From NCBI GenBank assembly GCA_025738555.1, contig JAOVFP010000001.1, positions 1,488,001 through 1,552,000 on the forward strand: a DNA stretch of 64,000 nucleotides, written 5' to 3'. This DNA comes from Cyathus striatus (lineage: Eukaryota > Basidiomycota > Agaricomycetes > Agaricales > Nidulariaceae). The translations under genes and the position numbers were made by a program. Under the pieces are notes generated by a model. It saw only the letters and a program-made list of their open reading frames with translations, was not told the origin of the DNA and did no database searches. Positions 10,532-27,508 of the stretch are shown piece by piece; the first letter of the stretch is position 1; the number at the start of each line of letters is the position of its first letter.

Positions 10532-11769
10532 GGCTGATATCATCCTAGTGGGAGATATTGTTACTTATCCGATGGTTATGATAGGTTGAGACAATGGACC
10601 GGTGCCGGTACCGTATGTCCCGCGACATATCCTTAAGAGCCGGGCACAAATACATACATCAGTGGCGTCGAAAATTGCGCAAATCAATACTTCTGATTGT
10701 GCTCTGAGTGCGATATGGATGGCGGCATCCAATGTGCTATAACCGATTGGTGTATCGTTCGTCTGTAAGGCCTGCTTGAAATGATTGCGATAGGCAGTCG
10801 GACGGTGGTCCGACGCGTCAGCGCTTCAACAGGCATGGGAACCGGCTTCTCGCGCCTCGATTCCCACGGAAGTTTTCAACGGACTCGGAGTCAACGTGAG
10901 ACGTTGCCTTTCTTTCTTGGATTTTCACTACTTATGTCATTGCTTCATCTTTTTTGCGATAACAAACACGCAACCTCTGGAGACATTTCTTGGTTTTCCT
11001 TTTGAGCAAAAACATTCCTTCCAATGAGGTCGTGATCTCGAAGAAACTCCCCACGCACGACCTCATTTGTAGCGGTAAGTGTGCATCTCGGTATAAGAAG
11101 CTTCGGGTAATAACTGAAATAACTCATCCCGGTGATTGATGGATGCCCTGACTCGGACATGTAAATCTGTCAGCCCACGGTGCTTAAGGTCCAAGGATCT
11201 TCTGAATAATATGAAATATAGAGATTTTCAGGACGGGGTGTACAATGAAAAATTTAGGACGTTATCGATTTAAATCATGCCTCATGAAGTAGCTTGGTAG
11301 GGCGTCGGGGGTACATCATGACACAGAGAAAATAAGGCGTGTTAATATGCCATATCATACATTTCTCCGAAGTATGGCCCGTCCTGGATGAGAGCAGGCT
11401 TACTCCCGTCTTTATGCTTGTAATAGCAGGGATTCTCAGGAGATATGCTGGTTTCCTGAGACAGCGGCTAGCATTACAACATATGGATACAGACAATATA
11501 ACCGTGTTTTCTCTCATCAGTTTCTCGACAGTTTTACCATTCCTCTGTTTCGGTGTGTTATTTTCGTCCTCTACTTCTCTGTAAACACCCAGCCTATAGC
11601 TATACTCCCTAGTACTGGGTCTCACAGGACAAGCATTTTCCAAAGAACTGGAAACGATACTCATGCTCGTACGCTATTATTGGAATATCCAGGGTATACC
11701 GCCGCAAGTTGATTGCGAGCCCACAAAAAATGTTATTGTGTCATTATCTACCACCGCGAGGTGAAAAGG
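10532..11769. other. 5' flank of peroxidase gene 1
   Basis: No gene is recognised. From about 11049 it is recognisably homologous to the flank of the second peroxidase gene (from 21313 and again 22170-22320; shared words CCCCACGCAC, CTGTTTCGGTGTGT, TATTATTGGAA). The promoter was therefore included in the duplication. Confidence 0.5.
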
Positions 11770-11776
11770 TATAAAG
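11770..11776 (+). promoter_or_regulatory. TATA box of peroxidase gene 1
   Basis: TATAAAG lies 81 nt upstream of the ATG. The same box with the same spacing class (73 nt) occurs before peroxidase gene 2. Confidence 0.7.
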
Positions 11777-11856
11777 ACCTCGAAGGATTGTGTATACATT
11801 CTTCAGGATATTCATCTTCTTTCCTACCTTCTCCAGAACCACTCTTCAAGATCGCA

Positions 11857-13734
<1,878 letters not shown>

Positions 13735-14512
13735 ATACTAGGGTTTTTATAAGGTTTCATCCTTGACTTGATCTATAGAGCGCTTTGTATACATTGATTT
13801 TCAATAAACTGCATTTTCTCCTGTCACCTGTTCTTCTGGTATATTCGGACCCTTATACTTAGACTCCCGAATCGGCTACATACTGCACAATAATGACCTG
13901 AATTTCTTGCTTATGAACCTCTAGGTACATCATTGGAAGGTCATCGCACAGGGCCTCATTTTCCGTTTTATCATTTCATGTAGATAACAGCATGTTTCAA
14001 GGTCAATTTTGTGTCTAGCCAATATTAGAAGGACGCTTGCCCATTTCGCTAGTTAAGAGTATTAGGTGTGAATGTTGCCTGATTTCATGGATCTGCACGC
14101 TGAATTATCTCTGTGCCTCCTTTAACCTTTTAGGCTGCATATAGTTAAATGACGTTAGCCTTGAGGCTTTGTAATGTTTCGTGCCTCATCAGTACTCTAA
14201 ATATGTACTAGATCGTAAATATACGCTTCCTCGAGCTTTCCTCGAGCTTTTTCAATCTATTCTCAATAGCTAGATTATGTCCAATTTTCGACCAAAGCCT
14301 TCAACTTTAACTGCGGGGTAAAAACGATCGGCAACGAGGCCGATTAATCCGGATGATTATAGGTTCAGGTAGAGTTGGTACGCACGTAATCATCCAGCGA
14401 CAAGCGTTAATCAACACGCCCACTAATGTCTGCAATAAAGATACCGATAGGACCCCTTGGATACATGTAGCTTAAAAAGCGGAAAGTCCGCGAAATTGAG
14501 TTAAGGCTTACA
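13735..14512. other. Spacer between peroxidase 1 and DUF6533 gene 1
   Basis: Non-coding. Partly homologous to 24412-25040 (shared GCATATAGTTA/GCATGTAGTAG, CCTTGAGGCTTT and CTCGAGC words). Confidence 0.5.
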
Positions 14513-16394
14513 ATGACATCCTCGTTCAACTTACAGATCGAACAAGCTTTTAAAATCGGCGTACTGTATAGAACATACGCGTACTGTGAGTCATCGCCCA
14601 GTATATTCAGTCAGTAACAAACCTCAACGATTTGGTTACACTTAGTGGCTGCAACAACGTTTATGTTGTACGATTCCTTCGACATAATTGCTAGCGAGGT
14701 ATGTTTTATGATTCTGTTGAACTTCGAACTGTAATCTTTTACAGGCGCGCCTTGTGTGGAGGTACATCCTATACTTATCATCAAGTTAATATCGAACTTA
14801 TGTAATATAGTACGCCATGGTCAAAAGTCAAAATGCTTTACCTGTTCGTAAGGTATTACCCACCAGTTTTCCTTTGGTGAGCTGCATTAGTGCGATTAAC
14901 CTACCGATTTACTAACCAAATCTTAAGCCTCCTTATATGTAAGTAATCGCAAGATTAAATCGAAGTTCGCGGTTTAACGCATAGAAGACTCTCTGTCCCA
15001 TACAGATTCAATTCCTGTAATTCGTCATATTACTTTCAGCTGAATCAATCGCATGAGCTAATGAACGTTTCAGATGTGAAAAACTATCGCTTATTAGTAT
15101 TGTAAACTACTCACTAGTCAACTGTACCTGCATAGGTGCCAGTTGGTTTTTTGGCTTGTTCCCATGTACGTGTTTACATGCTTCACTATATTTCTTTCAG
15201 TAACAAGCGCAGAGGGGGTATGACTGTCTTAACTACCACTGTCAATGCTATCCTGGCTCTCAGAATCGGTGCATTTTACAATAATGAGAGGAATTGTAAG
15301 TCGACTGGTTGTTGGAAGTCTTGTCACTAACTTCTATGTATCAGTTCTAATCGGTTTATGGGCATTAGTAACAGGTATAATTTTTCTGTTATCAAACTTT
15401 TTCTACTTGTACTTAAACCGCAATGAGCCGATTTTATAGGGAGTTCTTCAAATATGCCGGCATTTGGCAGAAAGCTAAACAAATTTATCATATAGTGCCA
15501 AATCATTTCTGCCACGTTATTAGGTTTAAACTTAACTGTTGGACCCCCTGGATATCCAGTGTGTTGGGGCCCTAACCCAGACATCGCCCGTGCTCGACGT
15601 TCGCACAATTATCTCTTAATTGGAGGGTTCGTGTCGGTAGTACTACAATCGCTCCCGGTTTACTTATCATTTACATCCGCAGTATAGGGACAATGGTCAC
15701 TTCTTGTAAGTGTTTATAAAAAATATTACAATGATATGTCTGAATGGTTCGATATGGCAGCAATTTTTCTCTTATTGACTACGTACAAATTCGTTATGCA
15801 AAACCTCGATACAGGCACCGCAACTACGTCCAACTGGCGCTCGTTTATTCAACTCAAACTTGAGCCTTTGGCAAAAATTTACATTCGTGATGGATTCGTT
15901 TTCTTTTTCATGTGAGTGTACCTGAAGTAACAGTCATAGGACATACTTAACGTTGAAACTGAGCAGAATTTTTGGTATGGGTGAATTTCAATGTCACGCG
16001 TGTCTAATTTAACTATCCACAGTTACATCATTAATATATACCGTCACGTCGTATGGAAGTGCGCCAATCTATGCCAGCGCGGTCCTGTATCCGTGCGTCA
16101 TTTATCGGCTACCGTGATAAATTTTCTTGACTAAGCAAATCTATCGTATAACATAGGTGGCTCATCGCAGCATTTTCTATCTGTGTAGGGCTAGCACGCC
16201 ATTTTTTTGTGCAGACAACTGATATGAAACAATGATAACAGGGCTCCAGGTTAATCCTAAATCTTAAAGCTTGTGCAGACCGAGCAAATCGAACGAAAAA
16301 TATCTCCACTCTGGAACTGTTTTCGACGTTTTCATATATTAATCCGGAACCTAATGTAGGAGAGTTGGAGATACAGGCCGAAGAGCGTTGCTGA
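14513..16394 (+). CDS. DUF6533-domain multi-pass membrane protein, copy 1
   Basis: A gene of many short exons. It starts MTSSFNLQIEQAFKIGVLYR at 14513 and ends in AEERC with TGA at 16392-16394. The N-terminal DUF6533 signature is split over exons: LAATTFMLYDSFDIIASE, ARLVWR, and WSKVKMLYLFVRYYPPVF. Later exons give VNAILALRIGAFYNNER, a loop ending RRSHNYLLIGG, PLAKIYIRDGFVFFFM and SRLILNLKACADRA. This pattern (about seven hydrophobic segments ending in a 'RLILNLR' motif) is common in Agaricomycete families of unknown function. Exact internal exon borders were set by comparison with the paralog at 25041. Two internal exons (about 15.5-15.7 kb and 15.97 kb) are less certain, and a defect there cannot be excluded. 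Confidence 0.75.
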
Positions 16395-16692
16395 GGAAGA
16401 TCCTCGCTGTTGTCGAAATATACCTAGTGGTAGTATAGATGCATAAAGGACGTCATAGTAGTTGCAAATATGCAATTGTTTTAGGTATACGAACTATTTC
16501 TCCAATATCGGCCTCTTTCACTCCTTGAGAATCGATTTTAAAATAATAGTTATACAACAGACAATTTCACCACATGATCCATCAACGTCAAGCTCGTTTC
16601 GCTGGTTCGCTGCTCTTCAATCATCAGCGGAGTTTGAAAAGACTCTAGCACCCCCCCAGCACTCGCGAACACACACCTCTTCGGTTATGTAA
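16395..16692. other. Intergenic region
   Basis: 3' flank of the DUF6533 gene. No gene is seen. Confidence 0.4.
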
Positions 16693-16694
16693 TA

Positions 16695-17392
16695 CAGTCG
16701 CTTACCGGTCAATGGGACACCACCACTCAATGGGACAAACCTCATTTACTCAACAATTTCTCACCGACATGTTCCAATTTTTTTGTATTTAGTAGACCTT
16801 ATATACTGCTACATAGTTCTGTTATTATTTTACTACTACACCAACAGTCTGTTCATAAATCAGTTACAAAGGACCTAACAAAGGGGGTATCTCTCCCAAA
16901 CACGAGACCATGCTTGAAATCGGAATGGAAAAGACAGTAATATGTTGTATAACATTTATCTACATATTATAGTATACAAATGAGCAATGAAAAACGTTAG
17001 AAAGAGAAAAAATAACGATGCTGAAGAGTAGAAACAGGGAGATAAGACACACCCTGTCACATCACGCTATATTTGGGTTTAAGTCCGACGTACAGGTTGC
17101 CACCACCCGACGGATTCGATTACATAACCTTTCGCGTATCACAACATTTCCCTAATTTAGTACATTGTACATGTGATGTGACTGTCCCATTGAGTGGGAA
17201 CGAGCTGATAACAGACATTTTATAGATAGTTGAATTTCTCGATAGCTTCTAAAGGTATTTATTTATGCTTCTCGTATATTATAGATATAATCATTATATA
17301 TATTTCTGTGAAAACAAAATTGCCGTAAAGTAGACCTAATGTCTTTAAACACACTCAGAGATTTCGGCGTCCCAGTGACCGGTAAGCGACTG
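16695..17392. mobile_element. TA-flanked MITE, 698 bp
   Basis: Terminal repeats CAGTCGCTTACCGGTCA and the reverse complement TGACCGGTAAGCGACTG are perfect over 17 bp. They are flanked by TA on both sides (16693-94, 17393-94), as in Tc1/mariner/pogo-type insertions. Subterminal CACTCAATGGGAC and GTCCCATTGAGTG form a second inverted pair. There is no open frame of note. The second DUF6533 gene has no such insertion after it, so this probably came in after the block duplication. Confidence 0.85.
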
Positions 17393-17394
17393 TA

Positions 17395-18524
17395 GTTACC
17401 TTGCTTGTCAAGGTCTCTCACAGGTGAAAATGGGTTCCACTTTTCGACCTGCACGTGATTCTTCCCACGTCTACCATCTGGCACTTGCGCGCTCGCTTCT
17501 TCCCTTCCTTTGATTCTTTTCGTACACTCTTTTCTTCTACACATGATCTCCGCGTTCTCAGGTCTTTCATTCGTCTTTTACTCCGCGTCTAGGCCTGCCC
17601 TCCCAAGCTCCAACAGGCCGCTTCATTGGCTGGGCATTCAGATAACTGCCGCTAGTCACAGCCAATGCCCGTCCACCCTCCCTTCGCAGCCCGCAACCAC
17701 CCATTCACCATCGTCGCTCATCCCCCTTCCCTCATCGTCATGATGGCCTGCTCATCGTTCTCCTGCTTCTTGCTCCTCTTCCCCGCCCACCCTTCGGCTG
17801 AGTCGATCCGCTGCGGTTAGGTAAGATCTGAAATAACTCCTTTGTTGTGTACAGTTTCTGAAACCAAATATTGTAGTGATGATGTTCTTGTCGTTGTCTG
17901 CAGCGTTATGCCTCCCCTCTGCCTCGCCCGTCGTCCTATAATCCCCAAACATCTATACCGTCGACGCCCTCGCTGTCTCATCGTTTCGCTCTCCTCATGA
18001 GTTATCGCTGGATGTGAATTCAGTGAATTTACAAACCTTGAGGTCTAGGACTATGCTCTATCATCGTGACATAGAGTACACTCCAGTTAAGGTTCAGGGC
18101 CACCTACGTGTAGATCACGATGATGGAAGTTCGTGCACAGTGCGCAGTTGGCGCACAGTTTTCACTTCCGATCCCTGAAAGAGACCTAATTTTACTTTGT
18201 CTTATTCGTTTCATGCTTTGATGTAGTCCAATTTAGTTTTATAGCTCTTATCCTGATAGTATAAGTTGCATATAACTAGCAGGAGAATCATTAAAGACAA
18301 ATCATCCTTTCATCATGAAGCTTAGCAAGTGCATATTATTATTTTACCGACGGTGCATTGCAACAAATCATATTTCTATGGCGGCCCAATGCACTTTTAT
18401 TCGGTACCCGCGCTACTTTTCGGGACTTAACTGTTGACCGTAACTCTGAGCCCATGGGTTGAACAACGGTCATTTCTTCGCGAATATTAACTGGTTTACC
18501 AGGTCTGAGCGACTTGTGAGAATG
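17395..18524. other. Intergenic region
   Basis: A CT-rich stretch (17,460-17,800) with short Pro/Ser-rich frames of no recognisable family, then AT-rich DNA. No gene is supported. Confidence 0.4.
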
Positions 18525-19010
18525 CTAACATGGTCGTTGCCGCCTTTTACTCCATCGAGAATATGGGAAAGGTCGTTGGAGTTGGAACGTTGAAGCGCCA
18601 CTCTTTCTTCTTTGCTCCAATATTTCTCGCTGGCTCTCTAATTTAGCAACAGCTGGAACTGGCAATCCCTCCATTTCGCTCAATATCCCAGCAGCTACGA
18701 ACGATGCGAAACCTAAAGCGAAGCAGCTGAAGAAAATTACGATGGCTAACGCGATCGAACTTGACATAGTGCATATTTCCCATAGCACCATCAACTGCAA
18801 AATTATCGTGGGCAACATGTTTATGATCGCATAAATCTCTAGTACAATAGTCCTGATTTGCATCTAGAATTATAAGCACAGATAGACTTACCTGGAATTG
18901 TCCCTCTTTTAACTCGTCATAAGCTAGCGAGATGCGCCCGGTGAACAGGTTTGCCCAAAGGATTAATGCAGTCCAGGTGAATCTTCCTTGATGGGCGTTT
19001 GTCCTAAAAA
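18525..19010 (-). CDS. Membrane protein, C-terminal exons only resolved
   Basis: On the minus strand an exon reading TNAHQGRFTWTALILWANLF..DELKEGQFQ joins through a 28-nt GTAAGT..TAG intron (about 18865-18892) to MQIRTIVLEIYAIINMLPTI.. followed by two hydrophobic segments (LQLMVLWEICTM; IALAIVIFFSCFALGFASFV) and a basic tail ending RRQRPC. An acceptor TTTTTTAG lies just upstream of the first exon, so the gene continues 5', probably through frames at 19.04-19.42 kb, but I could not build a complete model. The intron is short for this genome, so a small error is possible. No known family is recognised. Confidence 0.45.
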
Positions 19011-19798
19011 ATGGTTTCTGGTAAAGTATAATTCAATCAAGTACTATTGGTTTGAGGCTCGTACGTGAATAGTGCAGAGAACTTAGACAATATAGTATGA
19101 GTACACATTCGTGCATATGGATTGGTGACGCTTACGATCATCAAGCATATAGTGCGATGAACACTAAACTTCTTGACGAGCAAATCAACTTGCGCCGTGT
19201 CTTCCATGATACTCTTCACGTCGTATGGTGCACCTTCTTCTCCATTTGTTTGACAGCAAGAAGTGGTCAAGTTGTCGCGTGAGGTGGGAGAAGGATTGGA
19301 GCAGTATTGTGACAGCTGACGAGTTGCAAAGGTAGCCGAGAGGGAAGGAATGTGGAACGCTGGACGCGAGATGCCAGATCCCAGAGCTCAGTAGGTGACA
19401 GATAGATAAGACCTCGTCCATATCCCTTAATCCGTCCTCAAACCCACCTCCGTCTCATAAGTGGGATGTTGGGGTAGAGGATTGATGCAAGCTCCATTGC
19501 GGGTGTGAAGTAGAAGTATCTATGATTTTCATGTAGGTTGATAAAGGCAGTCCATGGAATAATGCACGAACCTATTCGTCCCATCGCACAGTCCGTTAGA
19601 TAGCTTGGTTGATTGGGGTAGATGATAAAGAGTGGGATATCTGTGTTTAACGTTCAAACGTTCAACGGTTAGAGCGTGTTTGTCGTTGGGGGATAGCCAA
19701 GAGTGGGAGACTGCGACAGTGTGGACGACGAGTTGAAACGCCGTCATGGCAGCACTGAGCAACCGTTGTCACACAACGCGTCACGCACAACGGCCATA
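19011..19798. other. Unresolved 5' part of the membrane-protein gene and flank
   Basis: Several short minus-strand frames (19037-19270, 19185-19421, 19529-19762) could supply N-terminal exons. None carries a diagnostic motif. Confidence 0.3.
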
Positions 19799-20037
19799 CA
19801 CAGGTGGCAGGCAACTATTTTGCTGTTGCCATCAGCCGGCAAAATCGACAGCAATAATGTTAGATATTGCAACTGGTAAAACAATTGCGAAACATGGGCA
19901 AAATATTCGCAAAATGTTTTCCTATATATGGAATTTATTTCCATTTATGGTAGCACATATGTACCCAATATGTAATATTATTGATGTCGAATTTACATGA
20001 ATTTTGCCAACTGCAAAAAAGTTGCCCGCCACAAGTG
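19799..20037. mobile_element. Small MITE, about 239 bp
   Basis: Imperfect terminal repeats: GTGGC.GGCAACT.TTTTGC.GTTG at the left (from 19799) and its reverse complement ending GTTGCCCGCCAC..GTG at the right. TA is directly outside the left end, and ATA lies outside the right end. The interior is AT-rich and non-coding. Confidence 0.65.
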
Positions 20038-22410
20038 ATAACAAATCATATTCGGTGGCGAAAGCCCGACAAAATCAAATTACTATTCGCTAGCCGAAGA
20101 TACAGCGCCCCACAGTGGGATTTTTAGTGATATATATCAAATATGCTGCATACATACCAGTACTTTTGATATACAGTTGCCATTGTAATTGTTTTGTCGT
20201 ATATCAAATTGATGCTGTCAATAATCCACGGCTTGATGGCCTCGCATCGTCAACCTCGCGGCCAACTCAGCTTCTAGTTGACACTCCACAAGGTACACGG
20301 AAGTTTACTTACTTTAAAATCAGCCCGTCCTACACGAAAAAGTTTAGCACATATGCTTCCATATAGTATGGAAGATGATCTACGTGCTCGGAGAGTCGTC
20401 CTCAGGACGGAGTAAATGGTAACCATCAAACAGTTGAGAGATTTTTGACTAGTTTCCTACTCAACGGGTGGATAGCCGATGTCAATACTGGTACAGGTAC
20501 CTTCGAGGATTTTCTGCTCCTTGCTGTGAACGAATAATAGGTTGTTGTTTCGTCTTAAAATATGTGGTGCTCTACGTCAAGGTATTTTTAGGCTCCTCCG
20601 AGATGTCAAAGAAATTCGAGTCGAAACGGCCTGACAGTGCCACACTTCAAAAAGATTTACTATCAGTTCCCGGCGTACGCGACTGAACAGCAGGGTCATG
20701 TTATTCTACGTATGCTGAGAAATATCCACCTTTTCCATACTCCAGAATGGTATACCTATATTCCTTTGTGCATAAAGATACCTTAATCATTCGTATTATT
20801 GTGTACATCAGGGCTAAGTGGTGAACAAGAATATTCTATAAATAGTTTTCTATATTTCAGGACACAAGGGACAGAAATTCGTCGTGTAATAATATGGTCA
20901 AGGTACGCGAGAGCGCGCCCTGGCTTCTAGTAAATAGTTCTTACGAGTGAGTGAGAGCAGGTGAGAGCATTATTCGTGTTAGCGGAGTAATATTTCCCGG
21001 AACCAGTTGTAGAAGTTGAACATTTCAATCGCAACATGGTATGTCTGGAATTTGTACAGTGCTTCGTTGTGTCTCAACTAATGAGAGCATTACATTTATT
21101 TTACCCGAGATCTTTTGCGCAGACACAAACAAGTTTCTGGGATTCGGAATAGCTCTCTTGCGTTGTGTGGGACGTAGCCCTAGTTCTAGCTCGTACATTA
21201 CGGCATTACCGCACCCTAATGGCGACAACAAGCATATAAATCCCAGAGACCTACCTTTCTTTCACTTCTTTTCAAAATTGTCTGTCAGAATAGGTTGGTA
21301 TGATTTAAGGCCTTCCCCACGCACTACACCATTTGAATACAAGAAGCATCGGTAATGAATGACATAACTTATCTTGTGTGACTCTGGGTTGTCCGTTTTT
21401 CAGAGATCCGAGTATCATGGAATGCAGGGCGACTCATGAAAATTGACAGCAGAATATCCTCTTCTACAGTAGGCTCTTAACTATCAGGTATAGTACTAAT
21501 GGACGAAGGAATGTATATTTACTAGTATCACTTCATTTTTACTCGTACGCAAGAATACTTGCGGGTTTAACTTAGGAGTCAACCACATACCTTCTTACTA
21601 CGTTGCGAATGTATTTCCATTATAGGGCTTCATGATGCTTTTTGAAGCGGGTATCAGGCTCGAAGCTTGTTCGAAGCTGTCTCTAAGCACAAATAAGTGG
21701 ACTGCATTAAAGTCTTTACACGCTCGAGCCCGGCATATGGGTATACAGCGTCGGAAACCTTATATCTGAGAATAGAGATCGAGGGACTGAGTGCTTTGGA
21801 TGCTTGTCAAGTGTACTATTTTTCACGAAAGGTTCACGTGGTGGTTAGCATACCGCCAACATACCGAAGCATCTGGTTGGCTGAGTAGACATCAAGGCGA
21901 TTGCCGGGGCTATCACCGTTAAATAAATACAAATGCAAATAATGAGCTTTCCCATAAACGTCTTTCTGTCCACCACGCAACCACCACATCGATATGATCC
22001 CGACGCGCAACTCGTCGGCCTTCCGGCACATGGTCCCCAAATTACTCTCGTTGTGGGAATACCGAAGTAATGTACCGGTACCGGTTGATGTATATCGTCG
22101 CACCGGTGTATAACAGCCTTATAGCAAATGAAGAACAGACAGCATGCACCGTCAGTATCTTCTCATCATGGTGTCAGAATTCCTTTGTTTCGGTGTGTCA
22201 CTTTCTCTCTTTTATGGTCCGTCACTAGCTCTACTCCTTATTGCTGGGTCTCACAGAATCTTTCCAGTTCCCTGGAATTGACATTGATGTTCGCACTCTA
22301 TTATTGGAACATAACCGGCTGGTGTTTCGTCTGTTCCAACGCATCAAGCTAATAGCTAATGTATTGAAAAATGGATTTGTTTGAGCGCCTTCCATCGAGA
22401 ACTGGAAATG
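20038..22410. other. Long non-coding interval and flank of peroxidase gene 2
   Basis: No gene is supported. From 21313 onward homology to the flank of peroxidase gene 1 can be followed in patches. The unmatched insertion at about 21400-22100 contains only short random frames. Confidence 0.45.
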
Positions 22411-22417
22411 TATAAAG
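22411..22417 (+). promoter_or_regulatory. TATA box of peroxidase gene 2
   Basis: TATAAAG, 73 nt before the ATG, matched to the box of gene 1. Confidence 0.7.
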
Positions 22418-22489
22418 AGGTCGGAGGGAAGGGCTAGAGTTCTTCAGGATATATCATCGTCCTTCGTAGTTTCTTCTCCAAGATCGCAA

Positions 22490-24411
<1,922 letters not shown>

Positions 24412-25040
24412 GCAGTGAATTTTATTAGTCTTTCATTTAAACATTTCATCTATAATAGAGTTGTATTCAGTCGTTATAAATTAATGAATTTCATTGTCTT
24501 CCTTGAAGTTGTGCTTCTTATGACCTTTTGAGTGGTTTCCGGGCCGTCAGACGACTGATTTCCACCTCAATTCTCTGTAAACCTCATTTTTGATCAAACA
24601 TTTCATTTGGATATCTGATTGTGCAGATCTAAGTATGCTCTAGCTAGTACAGTAATACAATTTTAGGCCGCATGTAGTAGATTGACGTCTCACATGATGC
24701 ATGATGCAAGATATTTACTTGCCTTGAGGCTTTCATAGTGCAACGTGCCTTTCAAATCCTCTAAATATTTTCTCGAGCCGTCGGAACAAAATACATTTTT
24801 GAATAACATTGAATATGCAACTGCGGAAGATCTGTAATGAGGCCAACTTACACTCATTTTTTGGGGGTTTTCGTAGACTTCGGACCAACATAATCTTCTG
24901 GTGTCATAACGGGCGAGCAAATCCGTTAATCTCTGTAAATCGGTAGAAGCGCTCGGTTATGTGCTGCCTGAATTCTACTTTAATAGAACCCCCACGTCTC
25001 TGAATACTGTATAAAATTTCCGCCTTGTTTTAGCTTGCAG
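24412..25040. other. Spacer between peroxidase 2 and DUF6533 gene 2
   Basis: Non-coding, partly homologous to 13735-14512. Confidence 0.5.
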
Positions 25041-26908
25041 ATGGAACTTGAAGCATTAAAAGTTGGCGTTCTTTATAGGACCTACGCTTACTGTGAGACT
25101 TTCCAAACGAACAACAACGGCGTCTGCAAATGTCTGATCGTCATTAGTGGCCTCGATTACGTTTCTAGTCTATGATTCTGTAGATATGCTCATCGATGAG
25201 GTACGTGTAATTATTGTCTAATATTGAGCTTATTGATACTTATAAAGTTACATGTCCTTTCAGTTTCGCCTGATATGGAGGTAAATACTGAACACTGTTG
25301 ATATTGACATATTGAATGAATAACTGATGCTAGTACATAGCATGCCATGGTCTCTAGTCAAAATACTATACCTCTTGACAAGGTATTACCCTCTAGGTTT
25401 TCTTTGGTGAGCTTTTCCGCACATCTAACATGCGTTCACAGCTGATAAGATTTAAGTCTTATCGAATGTAAGTATCTCGGATCAACATCAACCTTTCATG
25501 ATATATCTTTGAAGCGTGATGAAGATTCCCTATTTCATATAAGTGCTCTTAATGTAACTCTCAATATTACTGATCTTTTGTTTGTCTGGGGACTAATGAA
25601 ACATTAAGCTGTGCGATATGCATTCCTAGTCCTCCTGAAAATAACTTACTTTTTGTTTTAGATGCGAATTTATGTACTGGTTTGCACCTATGTAAGTGTT
25701 CAAAACTCCGCATAGAAATCTCAGTATAACGGCAGCAGGGGAGGTGTGACATTATTGACCACTACTGTCAATGTTATCCTTGCTATTCGGATAGGAGCTT
25801 TATACAACAACGAGAGGAAAAGTGAATCAAGTTCTCGAAATGCTGCATAATTGAATAATTAACACCTATATTCTAGTTCTAATTTTCCTGATGTTACTAG
25901 TGACCGGTACGTGTTTATAAGTCATAATAGTCGTTTCTTCATAGTAAGTTCATGTTCGAAAAGCTGATCTAACAGGAAGTCACCTAAACTCATTCACATT
26001 AGTACAACTGATTAATATCATAAATCCAGTGTCAAATTGCCTCTTCCGTACTTGTAGGGAACACCTTGGATATTGCTGCAGATTCTGAATCGACATTACT
26101 TGCTTGCTGGTTACCACATCGTGACAATAGGAACTCACGACGCGTACACAGGTACCTCTTGGTAGGAGGGTGAGTGAATTAATTATATATTACTACGCAG
26201 AGTGTCATAGTATGCATTTGAAGTATACCGACCATGGTCGTTTCAAGTAAGTAGTCATCCTATTTCAGTTATTCATCTAATACATGTTTCTTTGGACGAT
26301 ATAGCGCTTTTCTTCTTTTTAACATCTTATCGTTTTATTGAACAAAATATCACCGCGCCTTATAGCTGGCGGAGATTTCTCAATCTCAAGCTAACGCCAA
26401 TGACAGCCATATACTTCCGTGACGGATTCGTATTCTTCCTGATGTGAGTCTGTCGAAGTATGTCTTGCTATAAATATTCACTGATAAGTGACTAGAATAT
26501 TTGGTGCGTTCGTAGTGTTCATCCGAAACATGTATTCCAACTTGCTGCACAGTTATATCAATACTGTACAACATTACGTCTTTTGGTGCCACTACACGCT
26601 ATGTTGGCGCAGTGTTGTATCCGTGCGTTATTTCTTGCCTATTTGATCAGAAGTATCTTGAATGGCGTTTCTCTAGGTGGCTGATTGCATCGTACTCGTT
26701 TTGCGTAAGACTAGCGACAGTACTCACGGGTTGAAAATTGATTTGAGACATACTACAGGGTTCCAGGTTAATCCTCAATCTCAGAGCATGTGCGGAACAG
26801 GAGAAAAAGAAAGACATAACAAATCTACAATTATTTTCTCTGTTTTCAACCAATCGCCACGAACAAAATTCCGAAGATACGGAAAGGCTGGCACTAGAGA
26901 GATGCTAA
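25041..26908 (+). CDS. DUF6533-domain multi-pass membrane protein, copy 2
   Basis: Starts MELEALKVGVLYRTYAY at 25041 and ends TERLALERC with TAA at 26906-26908. The DUF6533 signature is ASITFLVYDSVDMLIDE, then FRLIWR, then WSLVKILYLLTRYYPLGFLW. Later exons give VNVILAIRIGALYNNER, VLIFLMLLVTG, SWRRFLNLKLTPMTAIYFRDGFVFFLM, VGAVLYPCVISCLF and GSRLILNLRACAEQE. About seven membrane segments are expected. The family is widespread and of unknown function in Agaricomycetes. It lies 0.63 kb downstream of peroxidase 2 on the same strand, the same pairing as copy A. The two copies share the C-terminal ERC. The exon chain is clearer here than in copy 1. Confidence 0.8.
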
Positions 26909-27264
26909 TCAAAATTCCTACTTTTCTTTCTAGAATTATTCTATAGCTATATCCTTGATACTTAGAAGCAATATTTTCTGTCAGCAATAGAAATACATCC
27001 CATACTTGAAGTTCACCGCCCAGGAGTAATCCTATTCTCACTACGTAAACACATCATGTCATATTTCTGCTCTTGTTTCGCTGTACGTGTGCACTGTAAT
27101 CCCATCAAAACCCTGAATTAGTCACAACAGCCACCCCTGACTATTTCTATTCTTTGCAATAGTGTACCCTAGCCGTGCCGAAAGCCTACGTTGCAGAAAT
27201 CTAAGTAAAGTAAAAGGAATAAAAAGCTCTAAATTTCCTCAACACATGAACATCCTTCGACACT
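26909..27264. other. Displaced promoter of SDR gene 1
   Basis: This DNA precedes the LINE insertion. Removing the LINE and one target copy places AATAAAAAGCTC (about 27220) roughly 75 nt before the ATG at 35369, so it is inferred to be the original SDR promoter. Confidence 0.6.
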
Positions 27265-27508
27265 TTACTTCATTTTTTTTTTTTTTTTTTTTTTTTTTTT
27301 GTGGAGCTTTAATGGCTATCCCTTAGCAGTTTGCTAGGGGGGTCGCCAGCTAATTTTGTGACCTTAGTCACTATAAGTGTAAAGTGAGCTCCATTCCAGA
27401 GGAAATGCATTTATGCACGTTCTGCGTGGAACAGTGTGGGACTCAGTGGAGCGAATGGACGGTTTGGAATGTTTGTGAAGATATGGAGGCGCCCGCAGCG
27501 CCTCGGTG

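Noticed and set aside
11275..11664. A 129-codon minus-strand frame before peroxidase gene 1
   Set aside because: It lies in the duplicated promoter flank and its frame is not kept in the second copy.
17510..17743. A Ser/Pro-rich plus-strand frame
   Set aside because: Produced by a CT-rich low-complexity stretch; no domain, no splice context.
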